The translations under genes and the position numbers were made by a program. Under the pieces are notes generated by a model. The model made no database searches. It was not told where the DNA came from and was given only the letters and a program-made list of their open reading frames with translations. Below, piece after piece: positions 25,701-32,800 of a stretch of DNA of 64,000 bases (position 1 is the stretch's first letter; the number at the start of each line of letters is the position of its first letter). The stretch comes from Mesorhabditis belari (Eukaryota; Nematoda; Chromadorea; Rhabditida; Rhabditidae), in assembly GCA_958450365.1 (NCBI GenBank), contig CAUEEP010000741.1:3775001-3839000 (forward strand). Direction: 5' to 3'.

Positions 25701-27974
25701 AAGAAACAACCAAAAGTCCCCCAAGAGGGAAGGCAAAAGCAACCCGCCGACCAAAAAAACAATTTCGGGAAGGGAGAAAAGGGCGAAAAATGCGACGCGA
25801 ATAATTGCAAAATAGCAACGCAAATAGGAAGGAAACGGACGCGACCACTCTTCCCTTAACTCTATTACTCTTTCCTTAACTCTGTTACTCTTTCCTTAAC
25901 TCTATTACTCTTTCCTTAACTCTGTTACTCTTTCCTTAACTCTATTACTCTTTCGCTAAAACTTAAAAATTTTTAAATGCTATGTAAAATTAAAGAAAAC
26001 ATTTAAAACGGAAAAAGTTAATAAACACTATTAAAAAATTATATTATTTACGAATTTACCAGGCCTATTGTCTACATTTGCACTAGAACCATTCCAAAAA
26101 AAAAAATTCCACGCCCTAAAAACCTAAATCCTTAAATAAAACCATCCATTACTATATTTTAAGAAAAGTTTGCAAATTTTTTTCGCGCGACCTTTATAGC
26201 TTTGCTTAAAAAGCGCACCGTTTAGAAAACGCGTTGTCGGAAGTTTGTCGGATCAATTGTCTGACAAAAAAGTTGTCAATGAAAATTTGTCTGACAAATT
26301 GTCTGTCAACAAGGAGCACACTCTAGTCAAGATATGGAACTGGGAAAAAAAGAAAAAAGAGCATTTTTCCCTTTTTTCTCATTCTCATTTCCCCAGCCAT
26401 ATTTGGATCTTTTGAATTGCTTTTTTTTTGTAAAATATGCGCATTTAACTCTAGTTTTATTGTTTTTAATTCGAAAATGAATTGCCCAAAGGAATCCCAG
26501 AATATTTCAACTGAAATCCAGGGGGACACTTTAGGAGGAGTGCTCTCCCTCTTTATTCTTTGTAGATTTCCTCGCCATCCAATAAGCCATTCCCAATGGC
26601 TTATACTTCAAAAGATGCGCAAGAAAATTTGCTATTGAATGGTATTTTGAAATCCCAGAACCATCTACTAGTTTTTGAGAAAGGGAGTTAAAACTGAAAA
26701 TTCAGGGGGTACTTGAAAACTATAAGGCCAAAGAAATATTACCGTTAGAAATCAATGAAAGAATCAAAAGAATCATTGAAAGAATCATTGAAAGAACCAA
26801 TGAAAGAAGTATTAGCGAGATTAGTTCAGAATTCTCATCTCTAGATTCTCAAATTTCATTCAACATTCATTCAACTCTAGATAGCTTTTTGTTCTAGATA
26901 GAAGTTTACTTTCGAGCCACTGGAATTAGATTTTATCTCTTTAATCTTAATTTTAAAGAGTTGACAAGGTTTAGTAACTCTTTTTCTATAGGGATCGAAC
27001 TCGGCCGATCCGTTGGCAGCCAAATTTGACACTCCAGATGCTCCATTCTTGCGAGACGCCCCTCAATCAGTTCGACGGGAATTTGTCGAAACGTGGAACG
27101 ATCAAGATATCCCATCAGAGCCATTGAGAGCTCAAAAAGTAGATTATCAAAGCTATGAAAGCTATGAAAGCTATCAAAGCTATCAAAGCTATCAAAGCTA
27201 TCAAAGCATTCCTTCAGATTCAACTCTTGGCCGTTTCATTGCTCAATGGCAGACAACTTGGACAGTACAATGCTTGGGCCACAAATCGACGAAGAGTTTT
27301 AAAGGTAATGCTTGATAAAATTCGCTTAGTTAATTTGCACATCTCTAAGCCCGTCGATTTGCGCATCTTAAGGCCCGTTAATTTGCACATCTTAAGGCCC
27401 ATTAATTTGCACATCTTAAGGCCCATTAATTTGCACATCTTGAGGCCCGTTAATTTGCACATCTTAAGGCCCGTTAATTTGCACATCTTAAGGCCCATTA
27501 ATTTGCACATCTTGAGGCCCGTTAATTTGCAATTTAGTTAATTTGCACATCTCATTTAAAAAATGAAAATTTCAAATCAACGTTTACATTGATAAATCGT
27601 CATCGTTATCCTTCTCAAATGTTCTGAATGTTTCTCAAAAATGGTCTCAAAATGTTTCTCAATCCTGTCAAACATTCCACAATTGCAGGCACGAGAACAA
27701 GAACTCTCTGAGCTTTCTCCAGCTGCTCGTCGAATGCTAAGAAGATTATCCAACACTTCAGACACAAAAAATATTCGAATTCATCCAAACATCAAGCAAG
27801 AATTGAGGTCAACATTTTGTAGATTTTGCTCAGTTTTGCATCATAGATTAACGAATATAGTCGTACTTAATCAATGATTCTCTAGAGATTCTCTAGAGAC
27901 TTTCATTTTTCAGAGATTTCATCGAAAGACACAGAAGAAGAGTGGCAAAAAGAGTCTCCAAAGCGGTCGCGTGA
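13710..27974 (+). CDS. SXP/RAL-2 family (DUF148) secreted protein, 11 exons
   Basis: Exons: 13710-13760, 14643-14764, 14804-15207, 15765-15939, 15981-16017, 16135-16282, 17042-17103, 26992-27138, 27218-27304, 27689-27807 and 27914-27974. They sum to 1413 nt with every phase matching, so 470 residues from ATG to TGA. Exon 1 encodes a signal-peptide-like start (MKKLFLLAALGVVAP), implying secretion. Residues about 35-80 (FSTLPDYAQKELEAIW onward) and about 330-450 (DAPFLRDAPQSVRREF, then GQYNAWATNRRRVLK and ELSPAARRMLRRL) resemble the paired-helix SXP/RAL-2 fold. Between them is a long Glu/Thr-rich, then basic and His/Asp-rich low-complexity region. Family members are nematode-specific secreted proteins, usually about 150-250 residues, so this one is unusually long. 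The 39-nt intron 14765-14803 and 41-nt intron 15940-15980 are very short. The intron 17104-26991 holds nested transposons. AATAAA follows at 28017. Confidence 0.72.
14072..14471. repeat. 16-bp minisatellite in intron 1
   Basis: About 25 copies of CCATTAAAAGGATACC with ATCC and missing-C variants fill the first intron of the SXP/RAL-2 gene. Confidence 0.92.
15237..15425. repeat. 15-bp minisatellite in intron 3
   Basis: About 12 copies of GAGAACTTTGGCGTT, drifting to GAGAACGTTGACGTT on the right. It begins 29 bp after the exon end at 15207. Confidence 0.9.
16300..16620. repeat. Palindromic GCTAGCCGTTAACGAATC repeats
   Basis: Several copies in both orientations of CGTTAACGAATCATTCGTTAACG-like palindromes and GGCTAGCCGTTA blocks occupy the intron after exon 16135-16282. 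Another block is at about 16750-16790. Confidence 0.75.
16790..16930. repeat. 13-bp GGCTACGGCATAC minisatellite
   Basis: About ten near-perfect copies. The last units shorten to GGCTAC, which suggests slippage within the unit. Confidence 0.92.
17628..17950. repeat. 20-bp array TTCCCTTAACTCTATTACTC, left part
   Basis: About 16 copies with TTTCC/TTCCC and CTAT/CTGT variants. The array resumes at 25848 on the other side of the retrotransposon. Confidence 0.93.
17951..18419 (-). repeat. 3' LTR of the gypsy element
   Basis: Starts (plus strand) AGTTTGGGGTGCGACCCGC and ends GGACGCGACCA. It matches the right-hand copy almost base for base. The exact edge is uncertain by one or two bases because the flanks are repetitive. 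Confidence 0.9.
18566..18997 (-). CDS. C-terminal continuation of the gypsy polyprotein in another frame
   Basis: A 143-residue open frame overlaps the end of the pol frame and continues past it. It has a structured-looking part (HGHELMDVRDLQYGP, FHLELWGCYVLDNQW) and ends in an Arg/Gly-rich tail (RGRGRGGRR) suggesting nucleic-acid binding. The switch point is a run of six A residues (minus strand, about 19005), where one base more or less changes the frame. That is either an inactivating indel, a base-calling error or ribosomal frameshifting. I know no family for it. Confidence 0.5.
   Translation of the reverse strand: MKIIVFPSLHTSDSTGEYERLYRQNILKPALKHGHELMDVRDLQYGPSHRFDTRIYLLMRTASETSLSNFHLELWGCYVLDNQWKDVWMQAMEYQRKPRQENRLAPVKRRHQEWFEDDVPAASSSRIGSRMESPRGRGRGGRR
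18873..23732 (-). CDS. pol: Ty3/gypsy Pol polyprotein with an added C-terminal region
   Basis: Open for 1619 codons. Visible in order: aspartic protease with VIDTGADISLV (active DTG at residues 116-118); reverse transcriptase with SPWASPVVLVKKKDG, MPFGLCNAP and YIDD at 556-559; RNase H with YVDAS at about 710; integrase zinc finger H939-H946-C976-C979; catalytic D1007 (AVDLID), D1067 (LSDRG) and E1104 (SIERFN); and a GPY/F-type module (FTGPYRLLK) near 1235. All catalytic residues are present with no internal stop. After about residue 1290 come roughly 320 residues matching no integrase tail I recognise. The true N-terminus is unclear because the first 60 residues may be intronic. Confidence 0.9.
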   Translation of the reverse strand: MGDLADCFETVEEWKRCAKCCTKSLCVADGFSACCGGHRPRQLLRKGNSTPKSHLFCLNQLFYNPILSESNSSISRSLTVNELRMVSIKGDQSEFTGEQLKLRGQIAFMDATIVIDTGADISLVSKAFLRKANSNPHAALKNFDISLERKSAQELHILDASRNLMPLIGRCKLPVKVNDGQTATIGFYILDREDDTVLLGMNGLHKAGIRVSLWVDEESIAADKSPIETKHTTVSFTSNEVILPGSNRIIPIRGEYSGVHLVSFLKHEYVVALDKNGNGKLLVRNAQEKPLLLRKRDSLLAEMIDGKNVIEWEAVESQLGTKSTKQCSEMLNLNTENNQCTAEQLFDSVRIESIWHKLVENKCPIDTELQEIIAEFADVFALSDFELGQAKHVQHFIDTGDALPIKQKARPVPLAMIDTVKQMLQKLKDQKVVQKSSSPWASPVVLVKKKDGTIRLCIDYRKLNILMKQDAFPLPNMDLTLQSLSNKKFFSTFDMVAGFWQIPIAKESAEKTAFAILNELLEFTVMPFGLCNAPATCQRLMHSVLEDLLGDTVFVYIDDVIIATETWEKHLETFRKVLSRMRSEGLRFKASKCMIGQKSVKFLGHLITDQGVQTDPDKIEKIMSCHAPRSVSELRTFLGMCSYYRKFILGFAKIAGPLYILTSTNVHWNWTEAQESAFRQLKKKKLCSPPVLAQPDVNSARNGTKPFIIYVDASKSGLGAVLCQEDNKKQLHPIHFMSRRLNSAQTKYHPTDLEALAIKVALEKFRQYIYGLTVIVRTDHQALVSLLTRTNLAERTMKWALEIQDENIKIEYVKGMANKVADALSRGPLVLSELEQAEEANTSKYGLDRIVNEMFVGETRESKDSWQKSMEMDPAFEQFKRFWENQKWDESICFEGNKSPMKMADFVFSENKIFYVVRDGTLRRWVPFKARKELWETIHKGVLGGHAGPKVCMEKLSKEFYWPFMLADLKLWQKQCINCLIHNPRQTLVPPLHPRIAKRPLQTIAVDLIDLHYPTTRGNRYILTVLDLFTKFGFAEALVSKSSIVVAQALLSYLLKNCIIPSEILSDRGKEFLNDTVQSVCKEMGITWTVGKGYVKRETGSIERFNQSLESILAKNSVRNCDWDDMLPFALFAYNSSVHSATQETPCFLATGRDPVIPIKGVDRAKLNPCMVDRDDYKLALFSGLQVAYEDVRENLEKAAEKMKKYFDREKVTIDPRELKSGMRVLLTEPSQPGKFSQRFTGPYRLLKLGNTSAEISDIVNPNRPIMNVQLERLRQVPKEMPDTEIVIPHAKSKRRTAIKTQEMIEPVRRSKRVQKLNYHVDNMFSFRVWTELNDGEGWTMISSNSIVHPEFKLPRRVEISEIWANGSEVPEEIAFFGSTSVRTLAGYIEAMRAGYDYEGFANSEKSHFPVSAKSFKIAFQRLAKLFPELQADLCEIYSSGNENLRLQDCAYLDDWAKEVFFGTRENVKARKPLSPAPLLKAKDPAIVMLTDTQVVLFGDQTVVQLAYVLKSKVKCEMRKASMNPEEDLKRLAASISPTTPLQEVYMQVPEATKILANDKIFEGLINGMKAVNKKAQHGENHRLSIAPHVGFNRRIRATLPPKYLEASTQTWPRVDGCP
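23600..24922 (-). CDS. gag: Gag-like region with one zinc knuckle
   Basis: A first exon candidate runs 24922 to 24788 (45 codons from ATG, Glu/Lys-rich helical), followed by GTAAGT. The next frame, entered near 24700, is Asn/Gln-rich and carries one CCHC knuckle, CFKCGKSGHSIRFC, typical of retroelement nucleocapsid. Only about 65 residues precede the Asn/Gln-rich part, so a normal capsid domain of about 200 residues is not visible. Either capsid was deleted or I have misread the splicing. The end of the frame (below about 23900) is a translated minisatellite and probably not true Gag. Confidence 0.5.
23747..23900. repeat. 27-bp minisatellite inside the gypsy element
   Basis: About six copies of a 27-bp unit containing AGGTTTCCCAAAAACCT lie between the zinc knuckle and protease. 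In the minus frame they read as FLGNLGEDR repeats. Confidence 0.88.
25376..25847 (-). repeat. 5' LTR of the gypsy element
   Basis: Copy of the left LTR. Its inner edge meets GGATCGGTTCGGCCCCCA (plus strand), the primer-binding-like sequence. Its outer edge runs directly into the TCTTCCCTTAAC array. Confidence 0.9.
25848..25951. repeat. 20-bp array, right part
   Basis: About five more copies of the unit at 17628-17950, separated from them by the retrotransposon. Confidence 0.9.
27139..27217. repeat. 9-bp GCTATCAAA repeat in intron
   Basis: About seven units of GCTATGAAA/GCTATCAAA fill most of the 79-nt intron between exons 26992-27138 and 27218-27304. Confidence 0.85.
27340..27545. repeat. 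25-bp minisatellite in intron
   Basis: About eight copies of a 25-bp unit containing GGCCCGTTAATTTGCACATC in the next SXP/RAL-2 intron. Confidence 0.92.
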
Positions 27975-28016
27975 TTCGATTTATTTTGTAAAGTAGTGCG
28001 TTTTTGAGAATTGATG

Positions 28017-28022
28017 AATAAA
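28017..28022 (+). promoter_or_regulatory. Poly(A) signal AATAAA of the SXP/RAL-2 gene
   Basis: A consensus AATAAA 43 nt after the TGA stop at 27972-27974, at the short distance usual for nematode 3' UTRs. Confidence 0.6.
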
Positions 28023-28029
28023 CACTTTG

Positions 28030-29803
28030 AAATTATTGTCTTTCAAAGATTTGTCTTCCAAAGATTTGTTTCTCAAAGATTTGTCTCTCTCTCAAAGATT
28101 TGTTTCTTAAAGATTTGTCTTCCAAAGATTTGTCTTCCAAAGATTTGTCTCTCTCTCAAAGATTTGTTTCTCAAAGATTTGTTTCTCAAAGCTTTGTTTC
28201 TCAAACCTTTGTCTCTCAACTTCTAAAGATCTTCTTATCTTTTTTCTGAAAGAATTTCTTTGATTGAAGTTCTTTAATTGAATTTCTTTGATTAAATTTC
28301 TTTAATTGAATTTTTTTGATCACTCATTTTGAGCTTTTCAGTGTATTTTTCAGATTTTTCAGATATTTCAGTTAAATTTTAGAACTTATGATTCAAATAT
28401 TCTTGAAATCTATCTAAATCACTTTTCATTCGCTTTCAAAAATGTAAAACAAAACTAGAAAGCAGGTACATAAGAAAACGGTTTTCCGTTTCGGTTTTCC
28501 GTTTCGGTTTTCCGTTTCGGCTTTCCGTTTCGGTTTTCCGCGAGATTTTTTTAAAGGTTCAAAGCATTGTTAAATGCTGTTAAATGCTATTAAATGCTGT
28601 TAAAAGCTGCTAAAATTGTGAGCGCATGAAATTGAAAATTGAAATTGAAAGTGTTCAATTGGACTCAACTTTCTCATTCTACTATTAGCTTGGAAAGAAA
28701 GTTCTCGGAAAAAGTTTGCACGGTGATTTCTCGAAAATGATAAATTATCAGTTTGGCTCGGAGATGACAGCATCGTGACAGCGAGTTACAGTAATTTGAC
28801 AGTTACAGTCAAATTTCACAATTCTTTTCCATCCTGTATTGTTAGTATTTCGTATTTCGATTAGAAAGTTTTCTTGAAAGATTAGAATATAAATTTAAAG
28901 CTCTAAAAAGCTCTAAAATGCTTTAAAAAGCTCTAAAATGCTCTAAAATGCTCTAGAAAGCCCTAGAAAGCTCTAAAAAGCTCTAAAATGCTCTAAAAAG
29001 CTCTAGAAAGCTCTAGAAAGCTCTAAAAAGCTCTAGAAAGCTCTAGAAAGCTCTAAAAAGCTCTAGAAAGCTCTAAAATGCTCTAAAAAGCTCTAGAAAG
29101 CTCTACAAAGCTCTAAAAAGCTCTAGAAAGCTCTACAAAGCTCTAAAAAGCTCTAGAAAGCTCTAAAATGCTCTAAAAGGCTCTAAAATGCTTTAAAAAG
29201 CTCTAAAAAGCTCTAGAAATCTCTAAAATGCTTTAAAAAGCTCTAAAAAGCTCTAGAAAGCTCTAAAAAGCTCTAAAAAGCTCTAGAAAGCTCTAAAAAG
29301 CTCTAAAAAGCTCTAGAAAGCCCTAGAAAGCTCTAAAATGCTCTAAAATGCTCTAAAATGCTCTAAAAATGCTTTAAAAAGCTCTAGAAAGCTCTAAAAT
29401 GCTCTAAAAGGCTCTAAAATGCTCTAAAATGCTCTAAAATGGTGACTAGGTTTGTATTGGGTTGAAAAACTGGAAACACATGCTTTCTAGTGCACTCAAT
29501 TCTTTAGTTTTCCTATAACGAAGAAATTTGGGTGACTAAATGTGCCAGAAAAGGTAAATTTAACTGTAAAAGACCCTAATAACTGTAAAGTTATCATTCA
29601 CGAATCAAAAAAACGCTCAAAATACTAGCTGAAATTACTATTAGACTGAAATTTGATGACAAAATCTTTCTTTTCATTTACCATTTTCACAAAACTCAAT
29701 TTTTTTTTATATTTTCCACCTGTCAATGTTTAATGAGAAGGCCTTTTTCCTTCATTCTTTTCTTCTAAATAATTTACTCTTTTAATTTGAAATATTCAGC
29801 TTT
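28030..29803. repeat. Intergenic interval dominated by minisatellites
   Basis: There are three arrays: AAAGATTTGTCTCTC-type units at 28030-28215, TTTTCCGTTTCGG (13 bp) at 28470-28540, and a large 10-bp AAAGCTCTAA array at 28895-29441 with AAAATGCTCT and AGAAAGCTCT variants (about 54 units). No gene is visible between them. Confidence 0.9.
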
Positions 29804-32800
29804 ATGGTTCAATATATTCTATTCGGTAAAGTCTTTGATATCTTTCTGCCAATTTACGCGAATGATACAATCATTCAAGTGACACAATGGTATCCTTTGT
29901 TGGTACCGATTTATATCTTTCAAATGATGAATTTCTTCGTCAGCTTTACGTTGATTTATATAACACAGGTGAATTTAGATTTTATGATTTAACAAGAAAA
30001 ACAATCAGATAATCACAACAACAATAACAATCAGATAATCACAACAACAATAGCATCTATTCCCAAGGGATCTAGCAGGGCTCTATAGTAGTAGCGATCG
30101 GAGCTGTTTCCGATTTATAGTAGTAGCTGATCGGAGCGATCGGAGCTGTTTTTCAACATCAAGACCAATTCAGAACAAGCAAGATAGCTAGGTAGCTAGA
30201 GAATGAATTGAGCAATAAAGTTAGGCATGACCAGAAGCCAGCACAGGGCACAGAAGCCAGCCAACAAGATAGCTAGAGAACGGATTGCACATTATTGTCC
30301 AATTGAAAGTGCCAGTACCAGTAACAGCACCAGTCTATCAGCTTGAACAACAACTTTAGGAACTAGCTATCTTGTTGGCTGGCTTCTGTGCCTTGTGCTG
30401 GCTTCTGTGCCTTGTACTGGCTTCTGGTCATGCTCATAAAGTTCCTGGAATCGTTAGAAGCCAAGTCTTGCCTTCTCTGGCTTGACCTGGACTTGTTTGA
30501 CTTGCTTGACTTGCTTGACTGCTTGACTGCTTGACTTGCTTGACTGCTTGACTTGCTTGACTGCTTGACTGCTTGACTGCTTGACTGCTTGACTTGCTTG
30601 ACTGCTGACTGTTGACTGCTTGACGCTGACTGCTTGACTGCTTGACTGCTTGACTTGCTTGACTGCTTGACTGCTTGACTGCTTGACTGCTTGACTGCTT
30701 GACTGCTTGACTTGCTTGACTCCCAAACGTTTAATGCTTTGCTACGATGTCAATGACGAAAGATTTGAATCTAATTGTTGAAATTTGTTTGTCTATTGTT
30801 TGTTTATTGTTAATAAATGTTTTAAAAACAGTTTGGGGATCACAAATAGAACTTGTAGCTTTCTATAGAGATGCGCCACGGCGATAAATAAATAAATATA
30901 GATAAATAAAAACTACGGACTCAGAAAAAGCCGTCGTTACGCGGGTTTTTCCCTATATTCAGCCAGTAAGTCATAAAACTTTTCATATTTCAGAAAGCAC
31001 TCTCCAGCGGAAAGACTTTTCACCCAAATATCCTAAAAATAGCGATATTTCTCACCGTTCATTGCTATTTTCTCGTGACCGTACGCCTTGTTCTCTTTGC
31101 TTATCACCCGCTACGTTTATTACAAATAACAGGTATCAAGCTAAGCTATTCAAAAATTTAAAAAAAAGCCATTTTGTAGATTAAGGATAGGGTTTTTGAA
31201 TCAAGGAAACCGTTTTTTGTTTGGATAAGCCGATTGGATAAGCCGATTGGATAAGCATTTCAGAAAACACATTAACCAAAAACGATCGTTTATAACTTGC
31301 CAACCTAATAATTTAGCTAATTTAGCTAATTTTTATGTAAAATTAGCTATTTTTTTAAAGGTCTCTTCTGTTGTGACATTCCCCTGCTTGCGGCTGCTTT
31401 GATCAATTTCTATTTGATGGGTTTCTTCGTCTTTTCAATTCCCGTTATTGTATTTGAACGCTTTTTGGCTACTCGTTTTGCGAAAGAATATGAAAGGAAT
31501 TCGAAAAGTCACATATCGTTGGCACTTATCGGATCAAATATAATGATTAGCTCGATATTTGCGATCTTGATGTTATTACGTGAGTATTTTCGATCAAAAA
31601 TGATCAAGATAGACCAAGATAGACCAAGATACGAATAACAAAAGTGCTTTAAAACTAAAGATACGAATAACAAAAGGCTACTGTAGCTCGCAAGTACCCT
31701 AGCTCGCAAGTACCCTAGCTCGCAAGTACCCTAGCTCGCAAGTACCCTAGCCCCGTACCCTAGCCCCGCAGTACCCTAGCCCGCAAGTACCCTAGCCGCA
31801 CCCTAGCCGCAAGTACCCTAGCTCGCAAGTACCCTAGCTCGCAAGTACCCTAGCTCGCAAGTACCCTAGCTCGCAAGTACCCTAGCTCGCAAGTACCCTA
31901 GCTCGCAAGTACCCTAGCTCGCAAGTACCCTAGCTCGCAAGTACCCTAGCTCGCAAGTACCCTAGCTCGCAAGTACCCTAGCTCGCAAGTACCCTAGCTC
32001 GCAAGTACCCTAGCTCGCAAGTACCCTAGCTCGTAAGTTAAACAGTAAACGTTAGAGTAACTCAAATCCTCTAGATTCCTCTAGATTCTAGCTAGATAGA
32101 TCAACTAATTGTAAGCGCAAAGAACAAGCTTAAAAGTCAATTTTCCAGATGTAATCCGAGCCACCGCTTCTGTTCCTATTCTGGGCTTTCCTGTGTTATT
32201 ATCGTTGTTGGTTTGTTTATAGTTTATTTCCTAAATCAAATTCAATTACAGTGCTACATAAAAATTTATTCGATAAATCGAGAAGACGCAGAGAATTTGA
32301 TGAAACGAAAAGTGAATCGAAATGGTTTTTATTCGTTGAGTTTGCGTTTTCAAATTGCTGAAAACGTCAAATCATTAGAGGTTAGTAGATTTCGGTTTTT
32401 TTTACGTTATAGCTACGCGTAAAAAGCATACGCAGAAAATGTAGACTTTTTAGAATGTTTTAGAATGTTTTAGTATGTTTTAGAAAGTTTTAGAGTGTTT
32501 TAGAATGTTTTAGAAACGTTTTAGAAAGTTTTAGAATGTTTTAGAATGTCTCAGAAACGTTTTAGAATGTTTTAAAGTGTTTTAGAGTGTTTTAAAGTGT
32601 TTTAGAGTGTTTTAGAATGTTTTAGAATGTTTCAGAAACGTTTTAGAATAGTTATATACAGTCTTGGACAATGAAGGCGCTTTCACTCACTGATCTGATC
32701 CAAACTGATCCAAAATTTCATCCAAACTTTCCGCTTTCCTTTCCGGGTTTTTTGTCTGAAATAGCCTTTACGGTTACCTCTCAGTTTACTGTAACATTAA

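Larger units (their letters stand above)
17951..25847 (-). mobile_element. Ty3/gypsy LTR retrotransposon, about 7.9 kb
   Basis: Direct repeats of about 470 bp lie at 17951-18419 and 25376-25847, and a gag-pol region lies between them on the minus strand. ACTC at 17947-17950 and 25847-25850 could be a 4-bp target duplication, although it is also part of the array unit. A purine tract (GGAGGAGGGT, minus strand) lies just inside the left LTR. A TGG-starting primer-binding-like sequence (TGGGGGCCGAACC) lies just inside the right LTR. The two LTRs differ only by a few changes and a 3-bp length difference, around 18053-18065, so insertion is recent relative to the host elements. The domain order protease, RT, RNase H, integrase identifies Ty3/gypsy. 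Confidence 0.93.
17490..26325. mobile_element. hAT-type element inside the hairpin, itself interrupted
   Basis: The ends are TAGAGTGTGTTCCTTG and CAAGGAGCACACTCTA, the same as the MITE at 7971. GTCAAGAT is duplicated on both sides (17482-17489 and 26326-26333), an exact 8-bp target duplication. Without the retrotransposon it is about 0.94 kb and has no transposase frame. The left 140 bp matches the left part of the MITE at 7971 closely. The interior is a 20-bp tandem array, and the gypsy element landed in that array. Confidence 0.88.
17157..26724. mobile_element. Outer hairpin element with about 330-390 bp inverted arms, split by nested insertions
   Basis: The left arm (17161-17489) begins GTTTTCAGGTACCCCCTGA. 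The right arm (26334-26720) is its diverged reverse complement, ending TCAGGGGGTACTTGAAAAC. TATA lies at both edges, compatible with a TA-type target site. Without the inner insertions the element would be about 720 bp, nearly all inverted repeat and without a transposase. It sits in an intron of the SXP/RAL-2 gene. Confidence 0.75.
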
